From Anolis sagrei (Eukaryota > Chordata > Lepidosauria > Squamata > Anolidae): a stretch of DNA of 64,000 nt. This document shows positions 1-13,300 of the stretch, piece by piece (the first letter of the stretch is position 1; every line of letters starts with the position of its first letter). The stretch lies in assembly GCF_037176765.1 (NCBI RefSeq), contig NC_090025.1:13317045-13381044 (forward strand). Direction: 5' to 3'. Both the position numbers and the translations under genes were made by a program. A model generated the notes under the pieces. The model had not been told where the DNA came from, made no database searches, and saw only the letters and a program-made list of their open reading frames with translations.

Positions 1-274
1 TGGCATGAATCCTCAATATGCCCAAATGTGAACACTGGTGAAGTTTGGAGAAAATAGACCTTGACGTTTGGGAGTTGTAGTTGCTGGGATTTATAGTTCA
101 CCTACAATCAAAGAGCATTCTCAACCTCACTAATGATAGAATTGGCCCAAACTTCCCACACGGAACTCCCATGACCAACAGAAAATACTGTCTTTTTGGA
201 TAGTCTTTGGCAACCCCTCTGACAACCCCCTTGCAACCCCCCAGAGGTCCCGACCCCCAGGTTGAGAAACGCTG
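1..274 (+). mobile_element. hAT-type element, 3' part
   Basis: It ends with AGGTTGAGAAACGCTG, the terminal inverted repeat of the hAT family seen whole at 22427-23165, and holds the same internal modules (GGGAGTTGTAGTTGCTGGGA and so on). The left end is outside the window. It lies just beyond FAM47E exon 5. Confidence 0.75.
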
Positions 275-354
275 GTCTGGTTGCTTGCATATTGCACTAT
301 CAATGTAAGGACTTTCACAACGAACTAGAGGATTTGCTATGCAGCTGGGTATAC

Positions 355-507
355 CTTTCCATCAAATGTCTTTCCTGAATTCCAGGTGTCTGCATCCTTT
401 GATTTGGGGTCCACTAAAGGCTCGTTCCTTTTCTGCTTTTTCCAAGTCTTTGGGTCCAAGTACCAGGCTCCATACCTGATCTTCTCCCACTTAGGCTGGC
501 AAAATTC
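355..507 (-). CDS. FAM47E: FAM47E coding exon 5 (family signature)
   Basis: The acceptor is TTTTAACAG|GAATTTTG; 51 codons run to a donor AAG|GTATAC at 355/354. It encodes [20 protein letters not shown] and NEPLVDPK, the most diagnostic stretch of the FAM47 family. If the donor is not used, the frame reads on six codons to a TAG at 339-337, giving a short C terminus. The family normally carries a further helical tail, so splicing to an exon left of the window is more likely. Confidence 0.85.
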
Positions 508-2112
508 CTGTTAAAAATAACATCAACAAATAAAATATTAATAGCAGCAGGAAATAATTTCTAATTGCATTTTTACCCCCTCCACCTCTACTGTGCATCA
601 AAGATCCTTCAAAGACTGGAGGATTCGACAGTTTCACAGAGTTGGAAGGGGCCTCTTGATCCATTGTCAGCTCTTTGCTAGATGCACAAAATCCAGACAG
701 AATATCCCCAGCAATTAGCTGCCCTGCCTCTTTCTGAAGCCATCCAGAGAAGGCAATCTCACCACCCCTATAGACAGTTGACTCCACTGCCATACTGCTT
801 TCACTGTCAAAATGTTCTTCTAATGTTCAATCCAAATCTATCTTCCTGTAACTTCAGACCATTAGATCTAGTTCATCTCAACCTAAAGTACGAGGGTTGA
901 ATGAAAAGTAATGCCTCCACCTTCGTTACTTGGGTTTGGAGGGGAATATTTTAATAAATCAAATGCAGAAATAATCCTTAGAATGTGCTCTTTAACTACC
1001 ACTGTTCACCTTTCCACATAATCACCAGACAATTGGATACATTTCTGCCAACAATGAACAAGTTTTCTGAAGCTGTCGCGGAAGAAGTCGACACTCTGTT
1101 TCTGCAACCCATTGCGCCAAGCAAAGCAATAATGTGACCCACACGTTCTTGTGAAATGCCAATTATGCTTGAAATTTCTCTCTGAGTGATACGACGACCG
1201 TCCTGAACCAATCTTTGCTTGTGAAACTCAGTGGTTGCTGTCACAGGATGTCTAACTCTTTGTCACACAAGTCAGATGTTCCCATCTCAACATCTTTAAA
1301 CTTACTCAACAACACACAGTACTCACATCAACACAATCACCATAAACAGTTTGCGTTCTCTTATGAATCTCCTTTGGGGTGACACCTTCTGCTGCCTAGA
1401 ATTCAATGACTGCATGTTGCTTAAGTCGCATTGACTGACCGTCTGCGCAGGGTTCCATACTTTGCACTTTAACAACACAACCGTTCAATGCTAAGGCTTC
1501 CCGTCAAAATGGAACTGTAGAGGAGAGTCTACTGAACAAGCCAGTACCTGCCACATACTAGTACTGCCTTCTGTTGTGGAGTTACGTAGGTGGAGGCATT
1601 ACTTTTCATTCATCCTTGTATCACATACCAGTACCTAAAAGCTGAGGTTCACATACCTTTGGTTGTCTTTTCGTAGCAGCCTGAAGTGGAGTCTTCCGAA
1701 CATACTCCTGCAGCTCTGTAGGCAAATCTTGCAGTTCCACAACATTTATAGGAATAGAGTTAGGTATCTTCGTCTCATATCTTGCATCAAACAGGCTTAT
1801 AACAGTGGCTTCATTGATGTCATACTTCTCTCCTCCCTAGAAGGGTAATTCAAACTGATTCTGATTTACATATTATACAACACAGGTTTCATCCATTTGG
1901 AATGCATTAAGGGACAGATACATTGAAATATATACTTGGGGAGAAAGGTCTGACTACCTATTTTCAGGGGAAACAGGTATGTTGCAATTCATATCCAAAG
2001 AATATATTTACATGTGCTCTTCAGAGGAGATTTTAAAATGGCATATCAAGAGGAACATGAAATGGCAGTAGGGTAGAAACATGTGAACTGGGAATAGACT
2101 GGTTTACAGAAT

Positions 2113-2158
<46 letters not shown>

Positions 2159-5100
2159 CCTTTAATTACTTATTAATCGCCCTCCATCCGAGATGCTCCA
2201 GGCGATTTACATTGCAGAAATTATACAGAATAAAACACATACATACAAATATTAAAATTAACATGGGTCAAATGCTCTAGTAAAAATCCAGGTCTTAAGT
2301 GCTAGGATAAAATGCCCTGAGTCACGTATGGCTCTCAAATAGGGAGGCAAGGAATTCCATAAGACAGGGGCAGAAATAGAGAAGGCCCATCTGCGTCTGT
2401 TGCTTTCCAAGTGCACTTCCCTAGGACCCGGTATATAGAGCAGATCGCATTGGGATGGTTGTGGCGACCTCCGATGATGGTAGAAGGAGAGATGGTCTCT
2501 AAGATACAATGGACCCTGGCCATATAAAGTTTTAAAGGTCAGGACCAGCATCTTATACAAACCACGATACTCAATTGGGAGCCAGTGTAGATGCCGCAGC
2601 ACCTGTGTTATATGGCATTTCATGGGCGTTTTTGTGAGTAACCTGGCTGCAGCATTCTGAACAATACAGAGCTTTCGGGTCGTAGACATAGGAAGGCCAA
2701 CATACAAGGCGTTACAATAGTCTAGCTTAGATGTGACCGTGGCATGGATGACTGTTGCCAGAGCCTCATCCGACAGGTAAGGTGCCAGTTGCCTCGCTTG
2801 TCGTAGATGGAAAAAGGCCTGTTTGCTGGCAGCAGCGACCTCAGCCTCCATCATCAGCTGCGAATCCAAAACGACACCTAGGCTCTTAACGGTAGGCGAT
2901 GGAGATAGAGCAGCGCCATCAAAGGTAGGTAACGGATGGGTCGGACCTATCAGGCAGCCATGCCACAGGATCTCAGTCTTCGCTGGATTCACCTTCAGTC
3001 TGCTAGCACGTAGCCAGTTTGACAATGCCTCCAGGCATAAGGTGAAATTGTCATGTATTGACGTTACTCCAGGCTCCAAGCGCAACAGGAGTTGGGTGTC
3101 ATCTGCATATTGATAGCAGTCCAGGCCGAATCTCCGAGCCAAACTGGCAAGGGGTCTAACGTAGATGTTGAAAAGCAGAGGGGAGAGAATTACACCTTGT
3201 GGTACCCCGCATAGGAGGGGGAAACTTTCGGAGACTTGGTCCATATATTCCATGGACTGACTCCGATTTCGGAGGAATGAATTGAACCAATTGAGGGCCT
3301 GACCGCGAACTCCGGACATGGCGAGACGGTGGATCATTAAATCATAGTCAACGGTGTCAAACGCTGCAGTAAGATCGAGAAGTACCAGAAGCGCCAATCC
3401 GCCGCTATTAGACTGACGACGGAGTTCATCTGTAATAGCAACCAGGACCGTCTCCGTCCCATGACCCGGACAAAAACCTGACTAGAAAGGGTCCAGGCCG
3501 GATGTGTCATCCAAAATTTACTGTTATTGTCCCAATACAGTCCGCTCTATCACCTTACCTAAGAATGGAAGATTAGAGACGGGACGATAATTGGCAAGGG
3601 TCATAGGGTCCAGGTTGGGCTTCTTCAACAAGGGACGGACCCTTGCCTCTATTTTCCAGGAAAATATTCCCAAAATGAAGATAATTTGTGTGGAGGTTTT
3701 AAAATACTTCCATTGCCTTGCCAACAAGACGTTAAAGGACCTAATTGCAGCATGACTATGTAGCAAACTACAGCTGGACTTTGAAGATTAAATGAAGGCA
3801 TTCATTTACTCACCAGGGACTCAAACCAGCTGCAAAGCTCCTCTGTGGCTTGCTTAACATTTTCACTGAGAGGTGGAATGTAATTCAGCATGGCCTCCCT
3901 TTCTCTTGCCTTCACTTCTTTTTTGGAGAACCAGGTATAAGGATCCTTGACTTTGAGGTCGTTGCTGTATAGACACAGGACTAAGATCACTATTTAATAA
4001 AAAAATGAGCTTACTTATGCATTTCCTTCAAAAGACTCCTCAGATGGGTTGCTGTGAGTTTTCTGGGCTGTATGGCCATGTTCCAGAAGCATTCTCTCCT
4101 GAGTTGTTGTACGTTTTTTCGGGCTATATAGCCATGTTCTAGAGGCATTCTCTCCTGACGTTTTGCCTGCATCTATGGCAAGCATCCTCAGAGGTAGTGA
4201 GGTCTGTTAGAACTAGGAAAATGGGTTTATATATCTGTGGAATGACCAGGGTGGGACAAAGAACTCTAAAAAAAAACCTCTAAAATTACAACAGCAAAAC
4301 AACAGAGAGGAAACAATCAAGGACATCCAATCACCTCTCAACAAAAGATTCCCCCAGGCACCATCAAGCCACACCAAACAACTGCCAGGCCATCAAATGC
4401 TAATCAAGGTGGTCAGTTGAAACATTCATACCTAGCTCCAACAGACAAGAGTTCCTTGTCCCACCCTGGTCATTCCACAGGTATATAAACCCATTTTCCT
4501 AGTTTCAGAACATGGCCATATAGCCCGAAAAAACCTACAACAACCCAGTGATTCCGGCCATGAAAGCCTTCAACAATACATTCTCTCCTGACATTTCACC
4601 AACATCTTTGGCAGGCAGCCTCAGAGGTTGTGAGGTCAACCTCTGAGGTTGTCTGCCAAAGATGTGGGTGGTTGACCTCACAACCTCTGAGGATGCCTGC
4701 CATAGATGTGGGCAAAACATCAGGAGGGAATGCTTCTGGAACATGGCCATACAGCCCAGAAAACTCACAGCAACCCAGTTATTCCAGCCATGAAAGCCTT
4801 CAACAACACTCCTCAGATGCTTTCCCATCTGTACCCACACGGTGGCATTCGAGAGCTGTTAGTGATATGAGCATGTCTGTTTTTATCTTAGTCTCTTACA
4901 GAATCTATATATATAAATCTGTTAGGTTGGTTATACCGGACAGGTAAACTCTAAACCCCCCCAACGAAACTGCACCAAAATTGCCATGGCCCTAGGACAA
5001 CCCACTCGGTACAAACTAATCCACTCACAATTACAAACAACACAACAACACACTCACAAAGTGGCAAAACAACTGAGCATGCGCACTGCCGCAAAGACCC

Positions 5101-8100
5101 CAGCGCGCGCGCACACATGGCCGAACGGCCGAACGGCACTTCCCTCCCTCCCTCGCCCAGCACGAACACGTCGCCGCCACAAACACACACACACGCATCG
5201 CAACTTCCTCCCACCCCTTCCGGCCCTGAAACACTCCTTCCCTCCTCCAACGCAGCTCTGGTAAAACACGCCCCCTCCCTTCCCCGCAACACAACCAAAC
5301 GCCGGTAACAACCCCTCCCCCCGCTAACTCACCACACCTCCCTTCCCCGCAACACAAAAACACACACGCCGCTAACGCACACCTCCTCCCTTCCCCGCAA
5401 CACAACCAAACGCCGGTAACAAACCCCCCTGCCTTCTACACAAACACACACGCCGCTAACTCACCACCCCTCCCTTCCCTGCAACACACAAACACACACG
5501 CCCCTAACACACACCCCCTCCCTTCCCCGCAACACAACCAAACGGCGGTAACAAGCCCCCCTGCCTTCCCTGCAACACACAAACACACACGCCGCTAACA
5601 CACACACCATCCCTTCCCCGCAACACAACCAAACGCCGGTAACAAACCCCCCTGCCTTCCACACAATCACACATGCAGCTAACTCACCACCCCTGCCTTC
5701 CCTACAACACACAAACACACACGCCGCTAACGCACACCCCCTCCCTTCTCCGCAACACAACCAAACGCCGGTAACAAACCCCCCTGCCTTCCACACAATC
5801 ACACATGCTGCTAACTCACCACCCCTGCCTTCCCTGCAACACACAAACACACACGCCGCTAACGCACACCCCCTCCCTTCTCCACAACACAACCAAACGC
5901 CGGTAACAAACCCCCCTGCCTTCCACACAAACACACACGCCGCTAACTCACCACCCCTCCCTTCTCCTTCTTACCTCCTCCTTCTTCTTCCCCAATCTCA
6001 CCTCCTCCCCCTCCTTCTTCCTCCCCTCCCCTCTAGGCGAGGGAGGTTCTGTGCAGGGCCTAGCCTTGCATGAAGCCTCTCTTGCCTAGATCGCGATCCG
6101 GCCAGAGGGAGGGACGACGGAAGAACAGCAAAAGAGGCGAGTGCTGGGAAGGGAAGGGAAGGGAAGGGAAGGGAAAGGCGGGGGGGGGGGGGAAGGAAGG
6201 GGAGGCTCCACAACACAACACAACATCTCACAACAGAAGGAGTGACCATCACTCAAACAATTATGATTTTGTCATTTGCGAGATGTAGTTCCTGGGATTT
6301 ACAGTTCACCTACAATCAAAGAGCATTCTGGACTCCACCAATGATGGAAATGAACCAAACTTGGCACACAGAACTCCCATGACCAACAGAAAGCACTGGA
6401 AAAGATTGGAGGGCATTGACCTTGAGTTTGGGAGTTGTAGTTCACCTACATCCAGACAGCACTGTGGACTCAAACAATGATGGATCCGGACCAAACTTAG
6501 CATAAGCATTCAATACGCCCAAATATGAACACAGATGAAGTTTGGGGAAAATAGACCTTGACATTTGGGAGTTGTAGTCACTGGAATTCACAGTTCACCA
6601 ACACTCAAAGAGCATCGTGAACCCCACCAATGACAGAATTAGGGCAAACATGCCACACTGAACCCCTATGGCCAAGCATAAAGAAGGGGGAGGAAGGAGG
6701 GATGCCAGAGACAGAAAGAGAGAGGGAAAGAGGGGAAAGGAAGGAGTGTGAGAGAGAGAGAAAGAGGGAAAGAGAGAGAGAAAGAGGGGAAAGGAAGGAG
6801 TGTGAGAGAGAGAGAAAGAGGGAAAGAGAGAGAGAAAGAGGGGAAAGGAAGGAGTGTGAGAGAGAGAAAGAGGGAAAGAGAGAGAGAAAGAGGGGAAAGG
6901 AAGGAGTGTGAGAGAGAGAAAGAGGGAAAGAGAGAGAAAGAGGGGAAAGGAAGGAGTGTGAGAGAGAAAGAGGGAAAGAGAGAGAGAAAGAGGGGAAAGG
7001 AAGGAGTGAGAGAGAGAGAAAGAGGGAAAGAGAGAGAAAGAGGGGAAAGGAAGGAGTGAGAGAGAGAGAAAGAGGGAGAGAGAGAGAGAAAGAGGAGAAA
7101 GGAAGGAGTGTGAGAGAGAAAAAGGGGGAAAGAGAGAAAGAGGGGAAAGGAAGGAGTGTGTGAGAGAGAGAGAGGGAAAGAGAGCGAGGGAAGGAAGGAA
7201 GAGAGGCCAGGCAGAGAATTCAAAACTCTTACTAAAGGCCACAGCAACGCGTGGCAGGGCACAGCTAGTTCAGTATAAAAAGTTAAGGAAATTGAAATTT
7301 CCTAAAATTAAGAATCCATCCATTTCTTTTGTTTACATTTATTTATTTATTTGTGAATGAGATGAAGGAGATATTCATGACTTTCTTCTGTGCTCCTTTA
7401 TCTCTCATTCATAGGGATGCCATCAGTTGAGGTTGACATGACAGCAGTTAACATCAACAAAAGCAGAATGTCATGCAGCATCTATAGTGTTTAATAATGT
7501 ATATACTGAGGATAACACTTCATGCTTTGTACTAAGTGCACTCTAGCCAAAGAAACATTACAAGAGTGCCATGGTATCATCTTAAACATATAAACTAGGG
7601 AGAAAGAGGTTCTTGTAGTTTTTTGGGGCTGTATGGCCATGTACTAGATGCATTCTCTCCTGACGTTTCACCTGCATCTGTGGCAAGCATTCTCAGAGGT
7701 TGTGACCTCTGAGGATGCTTGCCGGAGATGCACAACCTCTGAGGATGCTTGCCACAGATGCAGGTGAAACGTCAGAAGATAATGCTTCTAGAACATGGCC
7801 ATACAGCCTGAAAAACCTACAACAACCCAGTGATTCCGGCCATGAAAGCCTTCAACAATATATTAGGGAGGAAGAGTTAATAGGACTTACTTCTGAGTCA
7901 ATATGCTTAGGCATGCTGTTATTATTGGAATATCCATCTAAAGATGCTGCAACACCATCATTAAAGTACTCACTTTTACTTAGTACTCACTGGTTGGAGA
8001 ACTTGGACTTTGTTCGTCTGCCTCTTTTGTTCTCCATCCGAGACTTCATTGCAGAGGAGGTTTGATGCTCCTGTTCAACAAAACGTGCACCAACTTCTTC

Positions 8101-10336
8101 ACCAACTGGAAGCATCTCTGGATCCAGAATGCCAACAACCTCCTTGAAAAGCTAAGAATGAAATAACAGAAGAAAAGGGATTATAGGCAGCATGGGGATA
8201 AGTGCTTGTGGGATATTCTACCTCATGACAGATTAGAGAGATGGGCCAAAACTAACAAAATGAAGTGTATCAGTGACAAATGCAAGATACTCCACTTTGG
8301 CAGGAAAAACGAAATGCAAAGATATAGAATGGGGGACAATGCCTGGCTCGAGAGCAGTACGTGTGAAAACGATCTTGGAGTCCTCGTGGACAACAAGTTA
8401 AACATAAGCCAACAATGTGATGTGGCAGCAAAAAAAAAAAAAAGGCCAATGGGATGTTGGCCTGCATTAATAGGAGCCTAGTGTCTAGATCTAGGGAAGT
8501 AATGCTACCCCTCTATTCTGCTTTGGTTAGACCACACCTGGAATATTGTGTCCAATTCTGGGCACCACAATTCAAGAGAGATATTGACAAGCTGGAATGT
8601 GTCCAGAGGAGGGTCACTAAAATGATCAAGGGTCTGGAGAACAAGCCCTATGAGGAGCGGCTTAAGGAGCTGGGCATGTTTAGCCTGAAGAAGAGAAGGC
8701 TGAGAGGAGATATGATAGCCATGTATAAATATGTGAGAGGAAGCCACAGGGAGGAGGGAGCAAGCTTGTTTTCTGCTTCCCTGGAGACTAGGACGCGGAA
8801 CAATGGCTTCAAACTACAAGAGGAGATTCCATCTGAACATGAGGAAGAACTTCCTGACTGTGAGAGCCATTCAGCAGTGGAACTCTCTACCCCGGAGTGT
8901 GGTGGAGGCTCCGGGGCTGGATGGCCATCTGTCAGGGGTGATTTGAATGCAATATTCCTGCTTCTTGGCAGGGGGTTGGACTGGATGGCCCATGAGATCT
9001 CTTCCAACTCTTTGATTCTATGATTCTATGTCTCAAAATAATTTGCAAGACTTTGGCTATTATATACATTAATGGGGATCACCATTTGCTTTTCACCTTA
9101 TGGCCACAAAGACTGAATATGTACAGCACATACCAAGCAGTTTTATCTACTTTGGCCCCATCTACACTGCTATATAATGCACGTTTGAACTGGATTATAT
9201 TGGTCAGTGTAATAATAACAATAATAATATTATCTCTCTGAAGGGCTTCAAAGCGGTAAACAACAAAATCAGCAAACAAAAGAAAAATACATAAATAACC
9301 ATCCCCACCCAAAACATACAAAATAGTGTTAAAGGCAGAAAACCCAACCAAAAATTCCACAAAATATTCCAGAAGGCCTATTTTAGTACAAAATTCAGGT
9401 AGCTTACCAATGTGTAGGTTTACACATAGAAACATGTACAAAGTTCATTTATAAAAATCCACATTGAGATCAAATATTAAATTATATGAATATACGTAGA
9501 CCCATATAATGCAGAATGCGGACCCATCTACACTTCCATCTAATCTAGTATCTGAATCCAGATTATCTGCTTTGAACTGTATCATATGGCAGTGTAGACT
9601 CATATAATCCAGTTCAACGCAGATAATCTGGATTCAGAAATTGGATTATATGGCCATGTAGATCCAGCCTGAATTGCATTAAACTTGATTATATGAATCT
9701 ACACTGCCATATAATTCAGTTCCACGCAGTTAATCTACATTCTGACACTGGATTACATGACAATATAGATGGGGCCTTTAATTGCCATTGTTCTGTTCCA
9801 CATAAACCAGATTGTCATTGTTGTCTTATCAGTTTTAAACTTATTTATTTATGCAATGCTTTTGACATGAAATAAATAAATAAATTGTTGACTTACTTAC
9901 ATTTGGCATAATCTGCTGGAGCAATCTAGGAGATTATGCCAAGTACCTCCTCTTATTGTGTGTCTTCATTTCTGATGACCCAAAATATTTATTTTGACAT
10001 GATTTTGTCAGAACAGATTTGCCATTGTCTGCCTCTGAGGTTGACTTGCCTGTGCAATTTCAAGTGTGGATTTACACCCTAGTAGTAACCCTCTGATGCT
10101 CCAACCTATGCTGGTTCCCCCACCAAACTACAAATTCTAGGAGTCTACGAGAAGGAGTCTACGAGAAGGAGTACAATCAAACTGCTGCAATTGTGTCGGG
10201 TAGATATCCTCAACAGTGCCATCAGGTCAACTTTGGATAGGAATTCCTGATAAGGAATAAAGTAAGAAGCCAGGGTTGAATACAAAGTTGCAAACAAAAT
10301 AGAATATCAAAATCAGGATATCTCTCTCTCTCGATT

Positions 10337-10391
<55 letters not shown>

Positions 10392-13300
10392 CTGAGTTTG
10401 AATTGCCCAGGATGATGGACAGAATTTGGACCAGAGAAATAGTCACAGGAAGAGCATTATCTTCTCTTGTTTTGTTGGTTTGCTCTTAGGAATCCCAAGG
10501 ACAGAATTCTTGTGCCGTATTCAACTTTGGGTCATTTCCACATTCATTAGGAAGTCCAGGGCACTGACAGAAGTGTCAAGCCAGGATATCTGGAAATTCC
10601 CAGAGATGTTGTGTTTATCTCTCACCAAAATGACAAAGAGCCTTACGGCGCCCCAAAGAAATCACTGCTGATTCCCCAAACCAGAACCCTCTGCACACAC
10701 ACACACACACACTAGCTGTACCCACCACGCGTTGCTGTGGCCAACCTTCTCTCCCTCTTTCTCTCCGTCTTTCTTTCTCTCCTTCCCTCCCTCCCCCCCC
10801 CCACTTTCCTTCTCTCCTTCCTTCCTTCTTTCCTTCTCTTCCTCTTCCCTTCCTTTGCCCCTTTTCTTTCTCTTCCTCTTTCCCCCCTTTCTTCCTTCTC
10901 TACCTATTCTTAGACTGCAACTCCCAGCAGTCCTCCTGATCGATTTATCTACCTACCTGTCTCTATCTGATTTATCTATCTGGATGAGTGCTGGGAGTTG
11001 CAGTCCAGGAATAGGAAATATGCAGGGATTGGGATGCTCTCAAAGAAATCCAAGAAGAAGCAAGTTTGCATCTTGGAAGCAGTGCATGTGGATCACCCTC
11101 CTCTCCTAAAGGGCCTGGTCTAGGGGATGCTGGGAGCTGTAGTCTGGAAGAGAGCATGGATATGCTATTGTGTGTTTTGTTTGCCGGGAAGGGGGGGGGG
11201 AGTCATTTTTGCACATGAGCTGTATCATCATTTTGCTTTTTTGGCTTTTAAGCCCCTTGCCTTGTGTTTTTCAGTGGTTTTATGAGTGATGGTTACTAGT
11301 TGGCCTGATAGGTATATTGTGTCCAAATTTGGTGACAATTCATCCATTAGTTTTTGAGTTATGTCAATCCCACAAACTAACATTACATTGGGTTGTTGTA
11401 GGTTTTTTCGAGCTATATGGCCATGGTCTAGAGGCATTCTCTCCTGACGTTTTGCCTGCATCTATGGTAAGCATCCTCAGAGGTAGTGAGGTCTCACTAC
11501 CTCTGAGGATGCTTGCCATAGATGCAGGCGAAACGTCAAGAGAGAATGCCTCTAGACCATGGCCATATAGCCCGAAAAAACCTACAACAACCCAGTGGTT
11601 CTGGCCATAACATTTTTATTTATACAAATATAGACATACATACATACATAGATACAAAAGTCTCACTTATGCGACATAAATGGGCCAGCAGAATATTGGA
11701 GAAGTGAAAATATTGGATAATTAAGAGGGATTACGGACAAGCCTATTAAATGTCAAATTATGTTATGATTTTACAAATTATGCACCAAAACATCATGTTT
11801 TACAACAAATTGACAGAAAAAGCAGTTCAATACACGGCAATGTTATGTAGTAATTGCTGTATTTATGAATTTATCAACAAAATATTGCAATGTATTGAAA
11901 CAGCTGTGAATTCGGGCAGGAGGCAAACTGCATTGGATAATACAGAACCTTGGATGAGTAAAAATTGGATAAGCTAGACTCTACTGTGTATGTGTGTGTA
12001 TACATACACACACACATATACTTGCAGCTTAGGATAACATTCCATGTGTTTGATAAAGTGTCTGGCCGCAAACATTTATGAAACAGTAAACACGTTCATC
12101 TTTAAACAGTAGTGTTCGCAAGACTTTGTTTTTGTTCTGCAAAAGACTAACACAGCTGCGTATAAAATCATCCACTTTCCATTTGCTTCTGGAAATGGAC
12201 CACTCTCATAAATTTGTTATCCTTGCAGAGAACAATGGTTTTATGCACCTTAAACCTCACCTCCAGGTCAAAGAGAAAACCAAGGGTGCATCTACATTGC
12301 TGAATGAATGCAGTTTGACATCACTTTCACTGCCATGGCTCAATGCAATGGAATCCTGGGTTTGGTCATCCTAGTTTGGTGAGGCACCAGATCTCTTTGG
12401 AAGAAAAAGCAAAAGATTTGTAGAAATGAATCTCCCATGAGCCCACAGCATTGACCCATGGCAATTAAAATAGTGTCATTAATTCTATAGTGTAGATGCC
12501 TCCAGATGCAAGAGGCCAACTTCCTATGTTGATTAGACTACTTTGGGGGAAGTCCCATGGCTTCTCAACATTATGAGAACTTCTTCTGGGAAGATAAACA
12601 GATCCATGCATCGTGTGATCATTTTATTATGCATGTTTCGGTTTTGTTACTACTACCCTTTTCTCGTGGCCTGATGAAACCATGCACGGTACATGACCTA
12701 CAAAGAATTGATTTCACACAGTGTGTGCATCACATTTGACTTGATGGAGACACAAGGTTGCCACCATTGAGGAAGATGAGTTGGTTTATGTCTTGAAAAT
12801 CAATTTGATTACCAATGGAGACAATCTCTCTCTGTAATTTCAGTCCAAGTTTCTGCCAAACTAGGCTTCTTTCACACAACTATATAAAATCCACATTGAA
12901 CTGGATTATATGGCAGTGTGGACTCAAATAATCCAATTCAAAGCAGATACTGTGGACTATCTGCCTTGATATTTTGTGTTATACGTCTGTGTGTAAGGGT
13001 CCCCCACTTGATGTAAAAAGCACCAGAACAATTCAGACTAGTAGGAAATGAGAAAGATTAATTCAAGATGGATAGACTCAATCAAAGGCCCCTTTTACAC
13101 GTCCATCTAATCTAGTTTCAGGATGCAGGTTGATGACATTGAACTGGATGATATGGCAGTGTAGACTCATACCATTCCGTTCAATGCAGTTCAGGGCTCT
13201 TTCGCACAGCCATATAACCCAGAGTATCAAGGCAGATAATCTACAGTATCTGCTTTGAACTGGGTTATCTGAGTCCACATTGCCATATAATCCAGTTCAA

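Larger units (their letters stand above)
4904..7268 (+). mobile_element. Non-autonomous Helitron with internal repeats
   Basis: It starts TCTATATATATAAAT after an A and ends CTAG before a T. A terminal hairpin (GCCAC...GTGGC, 7238-7255) stands ten bases before the CTAG, as Helitrons require. There are no terminal inverted repeats or target duplication. Inside are a CA-rich minisatellite (5280-5960), a GC-rich stretch (5990-6200) that may be captured host sequence, modules shared with the local hAT elements (6250-6660) and a long purine tract (6690-7200). No Rep/helicase coding is seen. Confidence 0.8.
11393..11608. mobile_element. Near-perfect Penelope terminal-repeat palindrome
   Basis: Two arms of about 105 bases are near-exact reverse complements, meeting at AGTGAGGTCTCACT. 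Each arm carries CCATGGCCATATAGC and the hammerhead-like core. The whole sits inside a Helitron, so it is the younger element. Confidence 0.85.
10712..11634 (-). mobile_element. Non-autonomous Helitron, interrupted
   Basis: On the minus strand it ends GCCACAGCAACGCGTGGT ... CTAG (10712-10715) with the family hairpin, preceded by a purine tract (pyrimidines 10745-10905 on the plus strand). Its 5' end is TCTATATTTGTATAAATAAA at 11634. A Penelope palindrome (11393-11608) is inserted near the 5' end. Confidence 0.75.

Noticed and set aside
5461-5934. 157-codon minus-strand frame rich in Cys and Gly
   Set aside because: It is a translation of the CA-rich minisatellite; the peptide repeats in step with the DNA repeat and has no homologous family.
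6595-7242. 215-codon minus-strand frame
   Set aside because: The same low-complexity artefact from the GA tract at the end of the first Helitron.
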